Notes: generated by a model not told the origin, from the sequence alone. 15,891 bases of DNA from Pseudomonadota bacterium (GCA_023411815.1 JAEYOJ010000136.1:1-15891), one strand, 5' to 3'. Counted from the stretch's first letter, positions 6,794 through 13,913 are shown. A program made the numbers and translations.

Positions 6794-7783
6794 CTACTTC
6801 TTGAGCCAGGTCATCATCGAACGCAGCTTGGCACCGACCTGCTCGATCTGATGCTCCTGGTTCAGCCGACGCATGGCGCTGAAGTAGGCCTTGCCGGTCA
6901 CATTCTCCATGATGAACTCGCGCGCGAACTCGCCCTGCTGGATTTCCTTGAGGATCTTCTTCATTTCCTTGCGGGTTTCCTCGGTGATGATACGCGGGCC
7001 GCGCGTGTAGTCACCGTATTCGGCCGTATCGGAAATGGACCAGCGCATCTTGGACAGGCCGCCCTCATAAAGCAGGTCCACGATGAGCTTCAGTTCGTGC
7101 AGACACTCGAAGTAGGCCATCTCGGGCTGATATCCGGCCTCAACGAGTGTATCGAAACCGGCCTTGATAAGCTCGGATACGCCGCCGCAAAGGACCACCT
7201 GCTCACCGAACAGGTCGGTCTCGGTTTCCTCGCGGAAGTTGGTCTGGATGACGCCGGAGCGGGTGGCGCCGATGCCCTTGGCATAAGCAAGGGCCTTGTC
7301 CAGGGCAGAGCCCGAGGCATCCTGGTGCACAGCCACCAGCGCCGGCACCGCACCGCCTTCGGTATACGTGCGGCGCACGAGGTGACCCGGCCCCTTGGGG
7401 GCAATCATGATCACGTCGATGTCCTTGGACGGCACGATCTGCTGGAAATGAATGTTGAAGCCGTGACCGAAGGCCAGAGCCTTGCCCGGGGTCAGATTGG
7501 GCTTGATCTCGTTCTCGTACATGGCTCTCTGGTACTGATCCTGGACGAGGATCATGATGATATCGGCCTGCTTGGCAGCCTCCGCGGCGGATACGGGCTC
7601 GAAGCCGTGCTCACGCGCCAAGTCGTAGTTGGGGCCGCCCGGACGCTGGCCGATGACGACCTTAACGCCGGAGTCGCGCAAATTCTGGGCGTGGGCATGG
7701 CCCTGACTTCCATAACCGATGATGGCAACGGTTTTGTTCTTGAGAAGTCCGAGGTCAGCGTCCTGGTCATAGTAAACTTTCAT
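6794..7783 (-). CDS. ilvC: Ketol-acid reductoisomerase (class I)
   Basis: Cytosolic enzyme of isoleucine, valine and leucine synthesis. It isomerises and reduces 2-acetolactate or 2-aceto-2-hydroxybutyrate to the dihydroxy acid. The 329 residues fit the short class I form. The N-terminal Rossmann domain shows VAIIGYGSQGHAHA (residues 19-32), and the C-terminal knotted domain shows GVIQTNFREETETDLFGEQ and LYEGGLSKMRWSISDTAEYG with the magnesium-binding acidic residues. The cofactor-choosing loop reads GQRPGGPNYDLA (45-56): one Arg is kept, but the serines often seen in NADPH enzymes are Gly and Asn here. It ends the central gene cluster, 189 bases after ilvN, and is followed by the strong terminator. 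The ATG at 7783 has an AG-rich but imperfect binding site. Confidence 0.98.
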   Translation of the reverse strand: MKVYYDQDADLGLLKNKTVAIIGYGSQGHAHAQNLRDSGVKVVIGQRPGGPNYDLAREHGFEPVSAAEAAKQADIIMILVQDQYQRAMYENEIKPNLTPGKALAFGHGFNIHFQQIVPSKDIDVIMIAPKGPGHLVRRTYTEGGAVPALVAVHQDASGSALDKALAYAKGIGATRSGVIQTNFREETETDLFGEQVVLCGGVSELIKAGFDTLVEAGYQPEMAYFECLHELKLIVDLLYEGGLSKMRWSISDTAEYGDYTRGPRIITEETRKEMKKILKEIQQGEFAREFIMENVTGKAYFSAMRRLNQEHQIEQVGAKLRSMMTWLKK

Positions 7784-7876
7784 TACTCTACTCTCTTCTT
7801 TTTCTGCGTGGACAGATTTTCATCCGGAAGCCGCCCTCGGATCTGAATGCGGCTCCCGGGCCTTGGACATGCCTCT

Positions 7877-7942
7877 GACCTGTCACTGAACAACGAGGCA
7901 CGGACAGGAGCTTCCGTAGATCGATCAGTGTCAGGACAGGTC
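7877..7942 (-). promoter_or_regulatory. Long interrupted inverted repeat between ilvN and ilvC
   Basis: GACCTGTCACTGA (7877-7889) pairs with TCAGT (7925-7929) plus GACAGGTC (7935-7942), with a 5-base bulge (7930-7934). Inside it ACGGA (7900-7904) can pair with TCCGT (7912-7916). The whole makes a branched or bulged hairpin in the 189-base spacer that forms the leader of ilvC. No T run follows, so it is not a plain terminator. It may be an RNA processing or stability element, or a regulator site. No promoter for ilvC alone was convincing. Confidence 0.35.
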
Positions 7943-7972
7943 TGGCTGAATTCTATCGAGTCCGGCGAAAGG

Positions 7973-8452
7973 CTACTGCATGCTGCGTTTCATGGCCACG
8001 GCGCCTGTGCGCGCGATTTCCTTGATGCCGAAGCGCTGCAGAAGGCTGATGAGGGCAAGGATTTTCTCCTCGTCACCAGTTGCTTCAAGAGTTAGTTCGT
8101 CAGGGCTTACGTCCACCACCTTGCAGCGGAAGATGTCCGCGATACGCAGCACCTCGGCGCGTCCGGAATCGCCGGCATGCACCTTGATGAGCGCCATGCG
8201 CCGCTGGATGGATTTGACCTCGTTCATGTGCACGACTTTGATCACCGTAACCAGCTTGCGCAGCTGTTTGATGATCTGCTCGATGATCGCGTCATCGCCG
8301 ACGGTCGTGATGGTCATGTGCGATACGCCTTCGTCCAGTGTGGGGGCCACATTGAGGGATTCGATGTTGAACCCACGGCCGCTGAACAAGCCGGCCACCC
8401 GCGCGAGGACGCCCGGCTCGTTTTCCACGAGTACGGAGAGAACGTGGCTCAT
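7973..8452 (-). CDS. ilvN: Acetolactate synthase, small regulatory subunit
   Basis: Regulatory subunit that activates IlvB and gives valine feedback inhibition. The 159 residues match the full-length ilvN/ilvH type. The N-terminal ACT domain reads VLVENEPGVLARVAGLFSGR then GFNIESLNV, keeping N11, G14 and N29 at positions known in E. coli IlvH to matter for valine binding, so feedback control is probably intact. A second ACT-like C-terminal domain covers about residues 80-159 (ALIKVHAG, ELTLEATGDEEKI). The ATG at 8452 follows AGGAG at 6 bases spacing, and that site overlaps the ilvB stop codon, pointing to coupled translation. Confidence 0.97.
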   Translation of the reverse strand: MSHVLSVLVENEPGVLARVAGLFSGRGFNIESLNVAPTLDEGVSHMTITTVGDDAIIEQIIKQLRKLVTVIKVVHMNEVKSIQRRMALIKVHAGDSGRAEVLRIADIFRCKVVDVSPDELTLEATGDEEKILALISLLQRFGIKEIARTGAVAMKRSMQ

Positions 8453-8461
8453 GGCGCTCTC

Positions 8462-10159
8462 CTAGACGAGAAGCATCTCGGTTAAGGATTTTCCGGCCGG
8501 CACCATAGGATAGACGTTTTCCTCGGGACAGACCGCCACATCCACGATGACCGGAATGTTCAGAGCAAAGGCCTCCTGAAGCGTCGGAATGAGATCCGTT
8601 TCCTGCTCCACACGGAAACCGGCGGCACCGTAAGCCTCTGCCAGCTTGACGAAATCCGGCTGTGCATCCATGCAGGTGGCGCAATAGTTCTTCTTGTAGA
8701 AGAGCTCCTGCCATTGGCGCACCATGCCCAAGTAGCGGTTATTGAGGATCACTATTTTCACCGGCAACTTATGGCAAACCGCCGTGGCCAGCTCCTGGCT
8801 GTTCATCTGGATGGAGCCGTCACCCGCTATGTCGATGACCAGCTTGTCGGGAAAAGCCATCTGAGCGCCGATGGCGGCCGGGAAACCGAAACCCATGGTG
8901 CCCAGGCCGCCCGAGCTAATGCAGGTGCGGGGCTTCTGGAAACCATAGAACTGGGCGGCCCACATCTGATTCTGTCCCACCTCGGTACAGATTATGGCTT
9001 CGCCCATGGTCAGCTCATAGATGGCTTCGACCACCGCTTGTGGTTTGATGACGCCATTCTTCCGATTGTAGCGCAGGGGATGTTCGGCAGCCCAGGCGCG
9101 GACAGTTTCGACCCAGGCTTTGTGTCCGTCGGATTCCGTGAACTCCTCCGGCCTGGTTTCCATCTCCTGACGCAACTCCGATAAGGCAGTCTTGCAATCC
9201 GCCACCACGGGTACGTGCACATTGACGTTCTTGCGAATGGATGTCGGATCGATATCGATATGCACGATGGTGGCATTGGGAGCGAAAGTGCTGACCTTGC
9301 CCGTGACCCGGTCGTCAAAACGCGCGCCTATGGCCAGGATGAGGTCGGCGTTGTTCACTGCCATGTTGGCGGCATAGGTGCCGTGCATGCCGAGCATGCC
9401 CAGCCACAACGGGTCCGAGGCCGGAAAAGCGCCCAAGCCCATGAGGGTTGCCGTGACCGGAACGTTGAACGTCCTGGCTAGCCAGGTCAGATCAGTGGAA
9501 GCGTCCGAAGAGATGACACCGCCGCCCGTATAGATGAGCGGCTTCCTGGAGCCTTTGAGCAACTCCAGAACCTTGCGCAATTGCTTCACATTGGGCTTCA
9601 GGTTCGGCTGGTAACTGCGCATCTTGATCTGCTCGGCCTTCGGGAACACGAAGCTGGTGACCTGTTGCTGAACATCCTTGGGTATATCCACCAAGACCGG
9701 GCCCGGGCGCCCGGTCTTGGCGAGATAGAATGCTCTGCGAAGCGTCAGCGCCAGTTCGTCCACGCTCTTCACCAGGTAATTATGCTTGGTGCACGGCCTG
9801 GTGATGCCGACGATGTCGACTTCCTGAAAGGCGTCGTTGCCGATGAGCGGCGTTGGCACCTGCCCGGTGATTATGACCACAGGAATGGAATCCATGTAGG
9901 CCGTGGCGATACCGGTGACTGTATTGGTGGCCCCAGGCCCCGATGTGGCCAGGCAGACGCCTACCTTTCCGGTGGCTCGAGCATACCCGTCCGCGGCGTG
10001 AATCGCGCCCTGCTCGTGGCGCACGAGGACGTGCTTGAAAGGATAATTGGGGAGCTGGTCATAGATGTCGATGACAGCTCCCCCAGGGAAACCGAAGACG
10101 ACTTCAACGCCCTCGAGCCTCAAACATTCGAGCAGAATCTGAGCTCCGGTGAGCTCCAT
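8462..10159 (-). CDS. ilvB: Acetolactate synthase, large catalytic subunit
   Basis: Thiamine-diphosphate and FAD enzyme that joins two pyruvates, or pyruvate and 2-oxobutyrate, in the first common step of branched-chain amino acid synthesis. The 565-residue product starts at 10159 with MELTGAQILLECL after GGAGG; the longer in-frame ORF to 10222 overlaps the DUF465 gene and is not conserved-looking. It shows the catalytic Glu in RHEQGA (E49), TSGPGATN (72-79), the FAD-domain RFDDRVTGK (280-288), and the diphosphate-binding GDGSIQMNSQEL (447-458) ending at NNRYLGMVRQWQ. It lies 4 bases after DUF465 and 9 before ilvN. The conserved TGRPGPVLVDIP segment happens to be encoded by a 12-base inverted repeat (9691-9720). 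Confidence 0.98.
   Translation of the reverse strand: MELTGAQILLECLRLEGVEVVFGFPGGAVIDIYDQLPNYPFKHVLVRHEQGAIHAADGYARATGKVGVCLATSGPGATNTVTGIATAYMDSIPVVIITGQVPTPLIGNDAFQEVDIVGITRPCTKHNYLVKSVDELALTLRRAFYLAKTGRPGPVLVDIPKDVQQQVTSFVFPKAEQIKMRSYQPNLKPNVKQLRKVLELLKGSRKPLIYTGGGVISSDASTDLTWLARTFNVPVTATLMGLGAFPASDPLWLGMLGMHGTYAANMAVNNADLILAIGARFDDRVTGKVSTFAPNATIVHIDIDPTSIRKNVNVHVPVVADCKTALSELRQEMETRPEEFTESDGHKAWVETVRAWAAEHPLRYNRKNGVIKPQAVVEAIYELTMGEAIICTEVGQNQMWAAQFYGFQKPRTCISSGGLGTMGFGFPAAIGAQMAFPDKLVIDIAGDGSIQMNSQELATAVCHKLPVKIVILNNRYLGMVRQWQELFYKKNYCATCMDAQPDFVKLAEAYGAAGFRVEQETDLIPTLQEAFALNIPVIVDVAVCPEENVYPMVPAGKSLTEMLLV
9691..9720. repeat. Perfect 12-base inverted repeat inside ilvB
   Basis: CCAAGACCGGGC (9691-9702) and GCCCGGTCTTGG (9709-9720) are perfect inverted repeats around a 6-base loop, all within the ilvB coding sequence. 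The DNA encodes the conserved K-T-G-R-P-G-P-V-L stretch, so the protein partly dictates the sequence, but third bases add to the pairing. The outer arms share CAAGACCGG/CCGGTCTTG with the palindrome at 133-146. Confidence 0.6.
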
Positions 10160-10163
10160 AGGA

Positions 10164-10394
10164 TCATGCCTCCGCTGATTTGTAACGCTCAAGAAGCTGC
10201 TGCAGCTTTGTCTTGCCCGCAAGCTTCTTTTTCTTGAGTTCCCTGACCTCCGTTTCCTCCACAGGGGTTAACGCGGGCTTTTTTAGTAGCTTTTCTAGTC
10301 TTTGTTCGTAATCGGCATGGAGGTCCCAAAGCGCCTTGAGCTCATTGTCCTTTTGGCCATACTTTTCGATGAGTTCAATCTCATGCTGTTCCAT
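10164..10394 (-). CDS. DUF465 (YdcH-like) small coiled-coil protein
   Basis: A 76-residue charged helical protein of the DUF465 family. The start at 10394 (MEQHEIELIEKYG) has AGGAG about 9 bases upstream; a longer frame reaching 10445 overlaps DUF167 and is unlikely. The family pattern is visible: LWDLHADYEQRLEKL (22-36), then T-P-V-E-E-T-E-V-R-E-L (43-53), then LKKKKLAGKTKLQQLLERY (53-71). No function is established for the family; two antiparallel helices are expected. It sits 4 bases before ilvB, whose translation it probably drives, and 20 bases after DUF167. Confidence 0.88.
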   Translation of the reverse strand: MEQHEIELIEKYGQKDNELKALWDLHADYEQRLEKLLKKPALTPVEETEVRELKKKKLAGKTKLQQLLERYKSAEA

Positions 10395-10414
10395 GGGAGT
10401 CCTCTCCTTTTTTA

Positions 10415-10750
10415 TTACCTCTGTTCCATCATTACGGCAGACCATTTTGGTTCTAATGCCGAATGTATGAGCAACGATTTGCGCCGGCTGGTCAAACCGC
10501 TCTCAAGTGAAACCTGATTTTTACGTAATCCTAGAAGGTCGGCAATATAAGCGACCAAGGCTTTGTTGGCTTTGTTGTCAACTGGAGGAGCAGACAGCTT
10601 TATCTTACAGCAGTCCTGGTACAGGCCGACGGGCTCGTTTCGATTCGCGCCAGGCTGTACCCAGATGTTGAGTCTCCAGACCCCTGGCTCGACCTCGATC
10701 ACGCAGCCAAGCGGTGCTGATGCAGCAGGTGTGGCTGTGTTCCTTTTCAC
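10415..10750 (-). CDS. DUF167 / YggU family protein
   Basis: A 111-residue protein with the DUF167 fold. Family marks are LNIWVQPGANRNEPVG (27-42), IKLSAPPVDNKANKAL (50-65) and the SRRKSLLI end motif (88-95). The start is GTG at 10750, and its 4-base GTGA overlap with the divIVA-type stop codon (10747-10749) shows translational coupling. The function of the family is not established; in E. coli the yggU gene neighbours yggT, and here too a yggT lies just upstream, beyond the DivIVA gene. Confidence 0.92.
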   Translation of the reverse strand: MKRNTATPAASAPLGCVIEVEPGVWRLNIWVQPGANRNEPVGLYQDCCKIKLSAPPVDNKANKALVAYIADLLGLRKNQVSLESGLTSRRKSLLIHSALEPKWSAVMMEQR

Positions 10751-11250
10751 TTTGCCTTTTTGAAGAACTTCAGTTTGGATTCCAGGGCCTCAAGTTGTTC
10801 CTGATCCTGATTTTCCATTTCAAGCATGCGCAGGTGAGCATCAAGAAGACTGCGCAGCTTGACTTCGAACTGCGTACGCTGGCGCTTGAGTTCGGTGATA
10901 TCTTCATGGAGCTGAGCCAGGCGAAGGTGTGCGCGATTGAGTATGGCCTCGGCTTTGGCTTGCGCTTCATCGATGATGAGCTGGGCTTCACGACGGGCAT
11001 TGACCTTGAGGTCGTCGATCATACGCTGCGTCGTCATGAGCGTGTCGCGCAGGGTTTCCTCGCGCTGCTTATGCTCGGCGAGACTGGCCTCCAGATCGGC
11101 AATGCGGCGGTGCATCTCCTTCTTGTCTTCGGAAAGGTCGCCGATGGCTTCGGCCGCCTCTTGAAGAAGCTGATCCACCTCAGTGCGGCAATATCCGCGG
11201 AATCGCCTGCTGAAACGCTTGTTGAGCAAGTCTATCTTGGACAAATTCAT
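10747..11250 (-). CDS. DivIVA-domain coiled-coil protein
   Basis: A 167-residue cytoplasmic coiled-coil protein related to DivIVA, which in Gram-positive bacteria binds curved membrane at poles and septa and recruits division or growth proteins. The N-terminal domain, MNLSKIDLLNKRFSRRFRGY then EVDQLL, aligns with DivIVA and keeps F17 and R18, the residues that insert into the membrane in B. subtilis. From about residue 25 to 160 the sequence is a long heptad-rich coil (LEASLAEHKQREETL, LRLAQLHEDITELKRQ). The C-terminus is basic (KLKFFKKAK). It starts 7 bases after yggT and overlaps DUF167 by 4. The role in a Gram-negative cell is not clear; polar or septal scaffolding is an inference. Confidence 0.9.
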   Translation of the reverse strand: MNLSKIDLLNKRFSRRFRGYCRTEVDQLLQEAAEAIGDLSEDKKEMHRRIADLEASLAEHKQREETLRDTLMTTQRMIDDLKVNARREAQLIIDEAQAKAEAILNRAHLRLAQLHEDITELKRQRTQFEVKLRSLLDAHLRMLEMENQDQEQLEALESKLKFFKKAK

Positions 11251-11257
11251 GATGTAA

Positions 11258-11557
11258 TCACCGCACGGAGAACGCTAATTGAAGGATGCTCTGCACCAAG
11301 AATATCTTCAAGAATTGAATGCCGAGCAACACCACCAGGGGAGTAAGATCCAACCCGCCGATGACGAGAAAGGGCATCCAACGCCGCAAACGCATAAAGA
11401 CCGGCTCCGTCAGATTACGTAGAATCCGGACTATGGGGTTGTAAGGATCCGGGTTCACCCATGAAAGAAGGGCGGAAATGATGACGATCCAGAAATAGAT
11501 GGAAAGAATCGCCTCGATGACAACGGCGATGGCCTGCAGGAAATTGCTCAGGAGCAT
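11258..11557 (-). CDS. YggT family integral membrane protein
   Basis: A 99-residue inner-membrane protein with two hydrophobic hairpin regions (about residues 8-32 and 64-95). The loop SWVNPDPYNPIVRILRNLTE (32-51) followed by RRWMPFLVIGGLDLTP (58-73) is the diagnostic YggT/YlmG pattern. The start at 11557 has GGGGAGG 4 bases upstream; the longer frame to 11641 lacks conservation and a site. YggT/YlmG proteins are linked to division, osmotic stress or, in chloroplasts, photosystem assembly, but their biochemical role is unsettled. The gap to the HAD gene upstream is 96 bases, so an internal promoter is possible, though none stood out. DivIVA follows after 7 bases. Confidence 0.93.
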   Translation of the reverse strand: MLLSNFLQAIAVVIEAILSIYFWIVIISALLSWVNPDPYNPIVRILRNLTEPVFMRLRRWMPFLVIGGLDLTPLVVLLGIQFLKIFLVQSILQLAFSVR

Positions 11558-11653
11558 TGTTCCTCCCCAGGATGGCGGCTTCCCATGGAATACTAATGGG
11601 GCAGTCGCATGGCTAAAAACCTTGCACAGCGGGACGGACAAATCAAGAGATTT

Positions 11654-12331
11654 TTAGGGCATACAATGATTGCAACTGACGTCCGTCCATTTAATAAAAT
11701 TTGCCAGTTCCGCATAAGCGGATAAATGCAGTTGAGCCTGCAGGCGATCGTTGCGGTAGGCCCAGAAGCGTACTCCGGCAGCTCTGGCCGTCTGCTCGTC
11801 CACATGGCTGTCACCAATGAACACAACCTCTTCGGGCTGTATGCGCCAGGCATCCAATATGATATGCACTCCTTCGGGGCTGGGCTTTGGTTTTGACACG
11901 CAACTTGCCTGAATGATCGGCTCAAAAATGCCGGACAAGCCGAAATGCTCCAGGAGCATGTCCATGGTGTTGGTCCGATTCGTGTTCACACCCAAGTGAA
12001 ACCCTTTGCCTCGAAGGCAGGTCAAAAGTTCCTTGATATCTGCTTCAAGCTTCAACCAGGGCAGAACCATCCGGTAATCGAGCGTCTTGCGGAATTCCTC
12101 GGCCTCGGCACGGAATTCCGCCGGCAATATGCGATCTAGCGACTCCTGGTTGGATGCGCTGTGCACATACAACTCATCCTCACGGCTCATGGGCGGCAGC
12201 CCGAAGTGCTCCCGAAAGATGTTGTAATAAGCCATATTGGCGGCCATGGAGTCCACGAGCACTCCGTCGCAATCGAAAATGAAACCACGAACGCCAGTGA
12301 AGAATCCGTTATCCAAAAGGGAAACGTGCAT
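11654..12331 (-). CDS. HAD-family phosphatase (phosphoglycolate phosphatase-like)
   Basis: A 225-residue cytosolic HAD hydrolase. Motif I is FDCDGVLVDS with nucleophile D20 and acid/base D22, motif II is the Thr in NTNRT (T117), motif III is Lys in SKPKPSPEG (147-149), and motif IV is GDSHVDEQTA with D174 and D178 for magnesium. The helical cap between residues about 30 and 95 is of the type found in phosphoglycolate or beta-phosphoglucomutase-like enzymes, so a small phosphorylated sugar or acid is the likely substrate; it cannot be named. The ribosome binding site is weak. The start is 14 bases after the stop of the upstream unknown gene, so coupling is likely. Confidence 0.9.
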   Translation of the reverse strand: MHVSLLDNGFFTGVRGFIFDCDGVLVDSMAANMAYYNIFREHFGLPPMSREDELYVHSASNQESLDRILPAEFRAEAEEFRKTLDYRMVLPWLKLEADIKELLTCLRGKGFHLGVNTNRTNTMDMLLEHFGLSGIFEPIIQASCVSKPKPSPEGVHIILDAWRIQPEEVVFIGDSHVDEQTARAAGVRFWAYRNDRLQAQLHLSAYAELANFIKWTDVSCNHCMP

Positions 12332-12345
12332 GATATGCGTATCCG

Positions 12346-13104
12346 TTATTTCAGAACCTTTGCGGGGCAGAACACTGAAATCACGGCGTTAAGCCAGGGT
12401 CTTTTGTCGTCGGGTTTCGTAAGACCAAGGATCTTCCAGGCCGGATCCTCGATGCCACCGCTGTCACAGCCGCTTCCAAGCAATCCCAGCTCTTCGAGAT
12501 CTGCCAGAACGTGCGGGTCATCGGTATAGTATTCGACGCAGCCTGTGAGCATGAGCATGGCCTCGAGCACATTGCGCCAAGCAGAGGCCAAGGGAGCGGG
12601 TTCTTGATGGATATCCTCCGCGTCTCGTAAGCCCATCTCGCGCAAGTCCTCCAAATCCTCTTCACTGAAGCCGAGTGCTGTGACCAGCTTGGCATGCCCA
12701 CCCTGCACACCTTTCAGGCAGGCATCAGTCTCAAGGATACGTTGCTCCAGACTGTAGGCGAGCAGAAGCAGGCTCTGAGCCGTGGTGGTTGAATCGCTTG
12801 CCTTGCTCACACCCTCGATTCGCGCACGCAGTTCCGAGCGGATGGCCATACTCGTCTGGTCGAAACAATTCTCATGCCTGCCGACCGCATAGTAGGACAA
12901 GTCCTTTATAGTGGGGAACTGTTCGCCGAAACGCAAGGATTCCTCCACGAAGGCCCTGGCGCTCCTGGGATCCAATGGCAGTCCTTCAGGACGGACAAAG
13001 CGGCCGTCAGCTTGTTCGACAAGGCCTGGATCAAGGAAACGGACTCTTAACGGCGGCTCATCCGAGGCAAACTGGACATGCATGGATGGGAAATAGAGCA
13101 ACAT
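12346..13104 (-). CDS. Hypothetical cytosolic protein (252 aa)
   Basis: I do not recognise this protein. The start at 13104 (MLLYFPSMHVQFASDEPPLR) is preferred because GAGGGAG lies 5 bases before it; a second ATG at 13119 would place that site inside the gene. There is no signal peptide or membrane segment. The N-terminal 60 residues look beta-rich with several prolines. From about residue 90 on, the sequence looks mainly helical (LRARIEGVSKA, SLLLLAYSLEQRI, FSEEDLEDLREMG). The C-terminal quarter has CVEYYTDDPHVLADLEELGL and a conserved-looking GIEDPAWKILGL. It sits 36 bases after the Cys-rich gene and 14 bases before the HAD phosphatase. No function is proposed. Confidence 0.8.
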   Translation of the reverse strand: MLLYFPSMHVQFASDEPPLRVRFLDPGLVEQADGRFVRPEGLPLDPRSARAFVEESLRFGEQFPTIKDLSYYAVGRHENCFDQTSMAIRSELRARIEGVSKASDSTTTAQSLLLLAYSLEQRILETDACLKGVQGGHAKLVTALGFSEEDLEDLREMGLRDAEDIHQEPAPLASAWRNVLEAMLMLTGCVEYYTDDPHVLADLEELGLLGSGCDSGGIEDPAWKILGLTKPDDKRPWLNAVISVFCPAKVLK

Positions 13105-13140
13105 ATTCTCCCTCGCCATATTGGTTGCGCAGCTGAGCTT

Positions 13141-13575
13141 TCAGCGAGATTTAAATTTGCGGCACATGCCCTGACATGGAGGCAATCGCAGCACGCAAAC
13201 GTCGTCTAAAAGATGGATGCAGTTAACTACCGCCACATCGCCGCCGGATGAGAACTGCGGGCACTGCAGCGGACCCTCTGCCAATTTGCGGAAACGCTTG
13301 TCCCATATTCGGCCGGCAGTTTCGTCGTCCAACTGAAAAACTTCGGCTTGATCGAGAAATTGATCGTATTCGTCTTCCCAACGCGTCAGAACAACACAAC
13401 GAAAACCCGTCTGAAAACCGGGATTAAGGCGCTCCTCATAGGTGCAATGCCCTTGCGCATAATACGCGCACTCCCTTCCGGGCATCCGGCTGACTATCGC
13501 ACTGCTCCTCTCCACCCGCTTCGCGTGGGGGATGCTATTTACCCGCTTGCCTTCCTTTGCGCAATGCTCTTTCAT
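13141..13575 (-). CDS. Cys-rich protein of unknown function (144 aa)
   Basis: I do not recognise this protein. The ATG at 13575 has GAGG at 5 bases spacing. It is soluble and has nine cysteines: C5, then C36-x7-C44-x15-C60, C105, and a C-terminal group C119-x7-C127-x6-C134-x3-C138. The paired spacings, with His at 43 and 121, suggest two metal or iron-sulfur binding clusters in an otherwise charged protein, but no known motif fits. An alternative start at residue 31 (MPGRECAYYAQ) would drop C5 only. It is the first gene of the ten-gene minus-strand series and faces tatA divergently over about 130 bases. Confidence 0.75.
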   Translation of the reverse strand: MKEHCAKEGKRVNSIPHAKRVERSSAIVSRMPGRECAYYAQGHCTYEERLNPGFQTGFRCVVLTRWEDEYDQFLDQAEVFQLDDETAGRIWDKRFRKLAEGPLQCPQFSSGGDVAVVNCIHLLDDVCVLRLPPCQGMCRKFKSR

Positions 13576-13647
13576 ACCTACCTCAGCTACACCGCAGGAC
13601 GCAACAATTGCCTCTTTCCGCCACGCAGAAGTGCGCCCAAACTCGTC

Positions 13648-13676
13648 TTGACCTCATCAAATGGCGCGTGTATAGC
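13648..13676 (+). promoter_or_regulatory. Sigma70-type promoter for tatA
   Basis: TTGACC (13648-13653) and TATAGC (13671-13676) are separated by exactly 17 bases. The -10 box ends 30 bases before the tatA ATG, leaving a short leader with a GGAGG site. This is the best sigma70-type promoter in the window. Confidence 0.65.
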
Positions 13677-13706
13677 CCGAGTCTACTCGTAAATGGAGGC
13701 GTTTTC

Positions 13707-13913
13707 ATGTTTGGAATCGGAATGCCTGAATTGATCATCATTTTGGTGATCATACTCATCATTTTCGGCGCTAACAAACTGCCGGAAATCGGCGGAGGAC
13801 TCGGGCGGGCCATCAAGAACTTCCGCAAGGCCACCAACGAGCCCGAGGAAATCGATATCACTCCAAAGAACAATAAAGACTCCGGGGAAAAATCCAAGGA
13901 CGAATCGAAATAA
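13707..13913 (+). CDS. tatA: Twin-arginine translocase subunit TatA/TatE
   Basis: Pore-forming subunit of the Tat system, which exports folded, often cofactor-containing proteins across the inner membrane. The 68 residues have the classic layout: polar residue E8, a single membrane segment (8-20), the FGANKLPEIGG hinge (20-30), an amphipathic helix GLGRAIKNFRKA (31-42) and a charged C-terminal tail. The ATG at 13707 has GGAGG at 7 bases; the longer upstream frame lacks any Tat character. It stands alone between a sigma70-type promoter and an intrinsic terminator, with no tatB or tatC in view, so TatC must be encoded elsewhere. Confidence 0.95.
   Translation: MFGIGMPELIIILVIILIIFGANKLPEIGGGLGRAIKNFRKATNEPEEIDITPKNNKDSGEKSKDESK

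Noticed and set aside
6791..7846. Long + strand open frame (351 codons) opposite ilvC
   Set aside because: Antisense shadow of a highly conserved enzyme gene, starting inside its terminator region, without recognisable domains.
7815..7870. Possible leader peptide before ilvC (16 codons, minus strand)
   Set aside because: It has no run of Leu, Ile or Val codons and a badly spaced ribosome binding site, so it does not look like a branched-chain attenuator peptide.
9581..10237. + strand open frame opposite the 5' part of ilvB
   Set aside because: Antisense to conserved ilvB codons and the DUF465 end; composition follows the opposite strand's codon bias.
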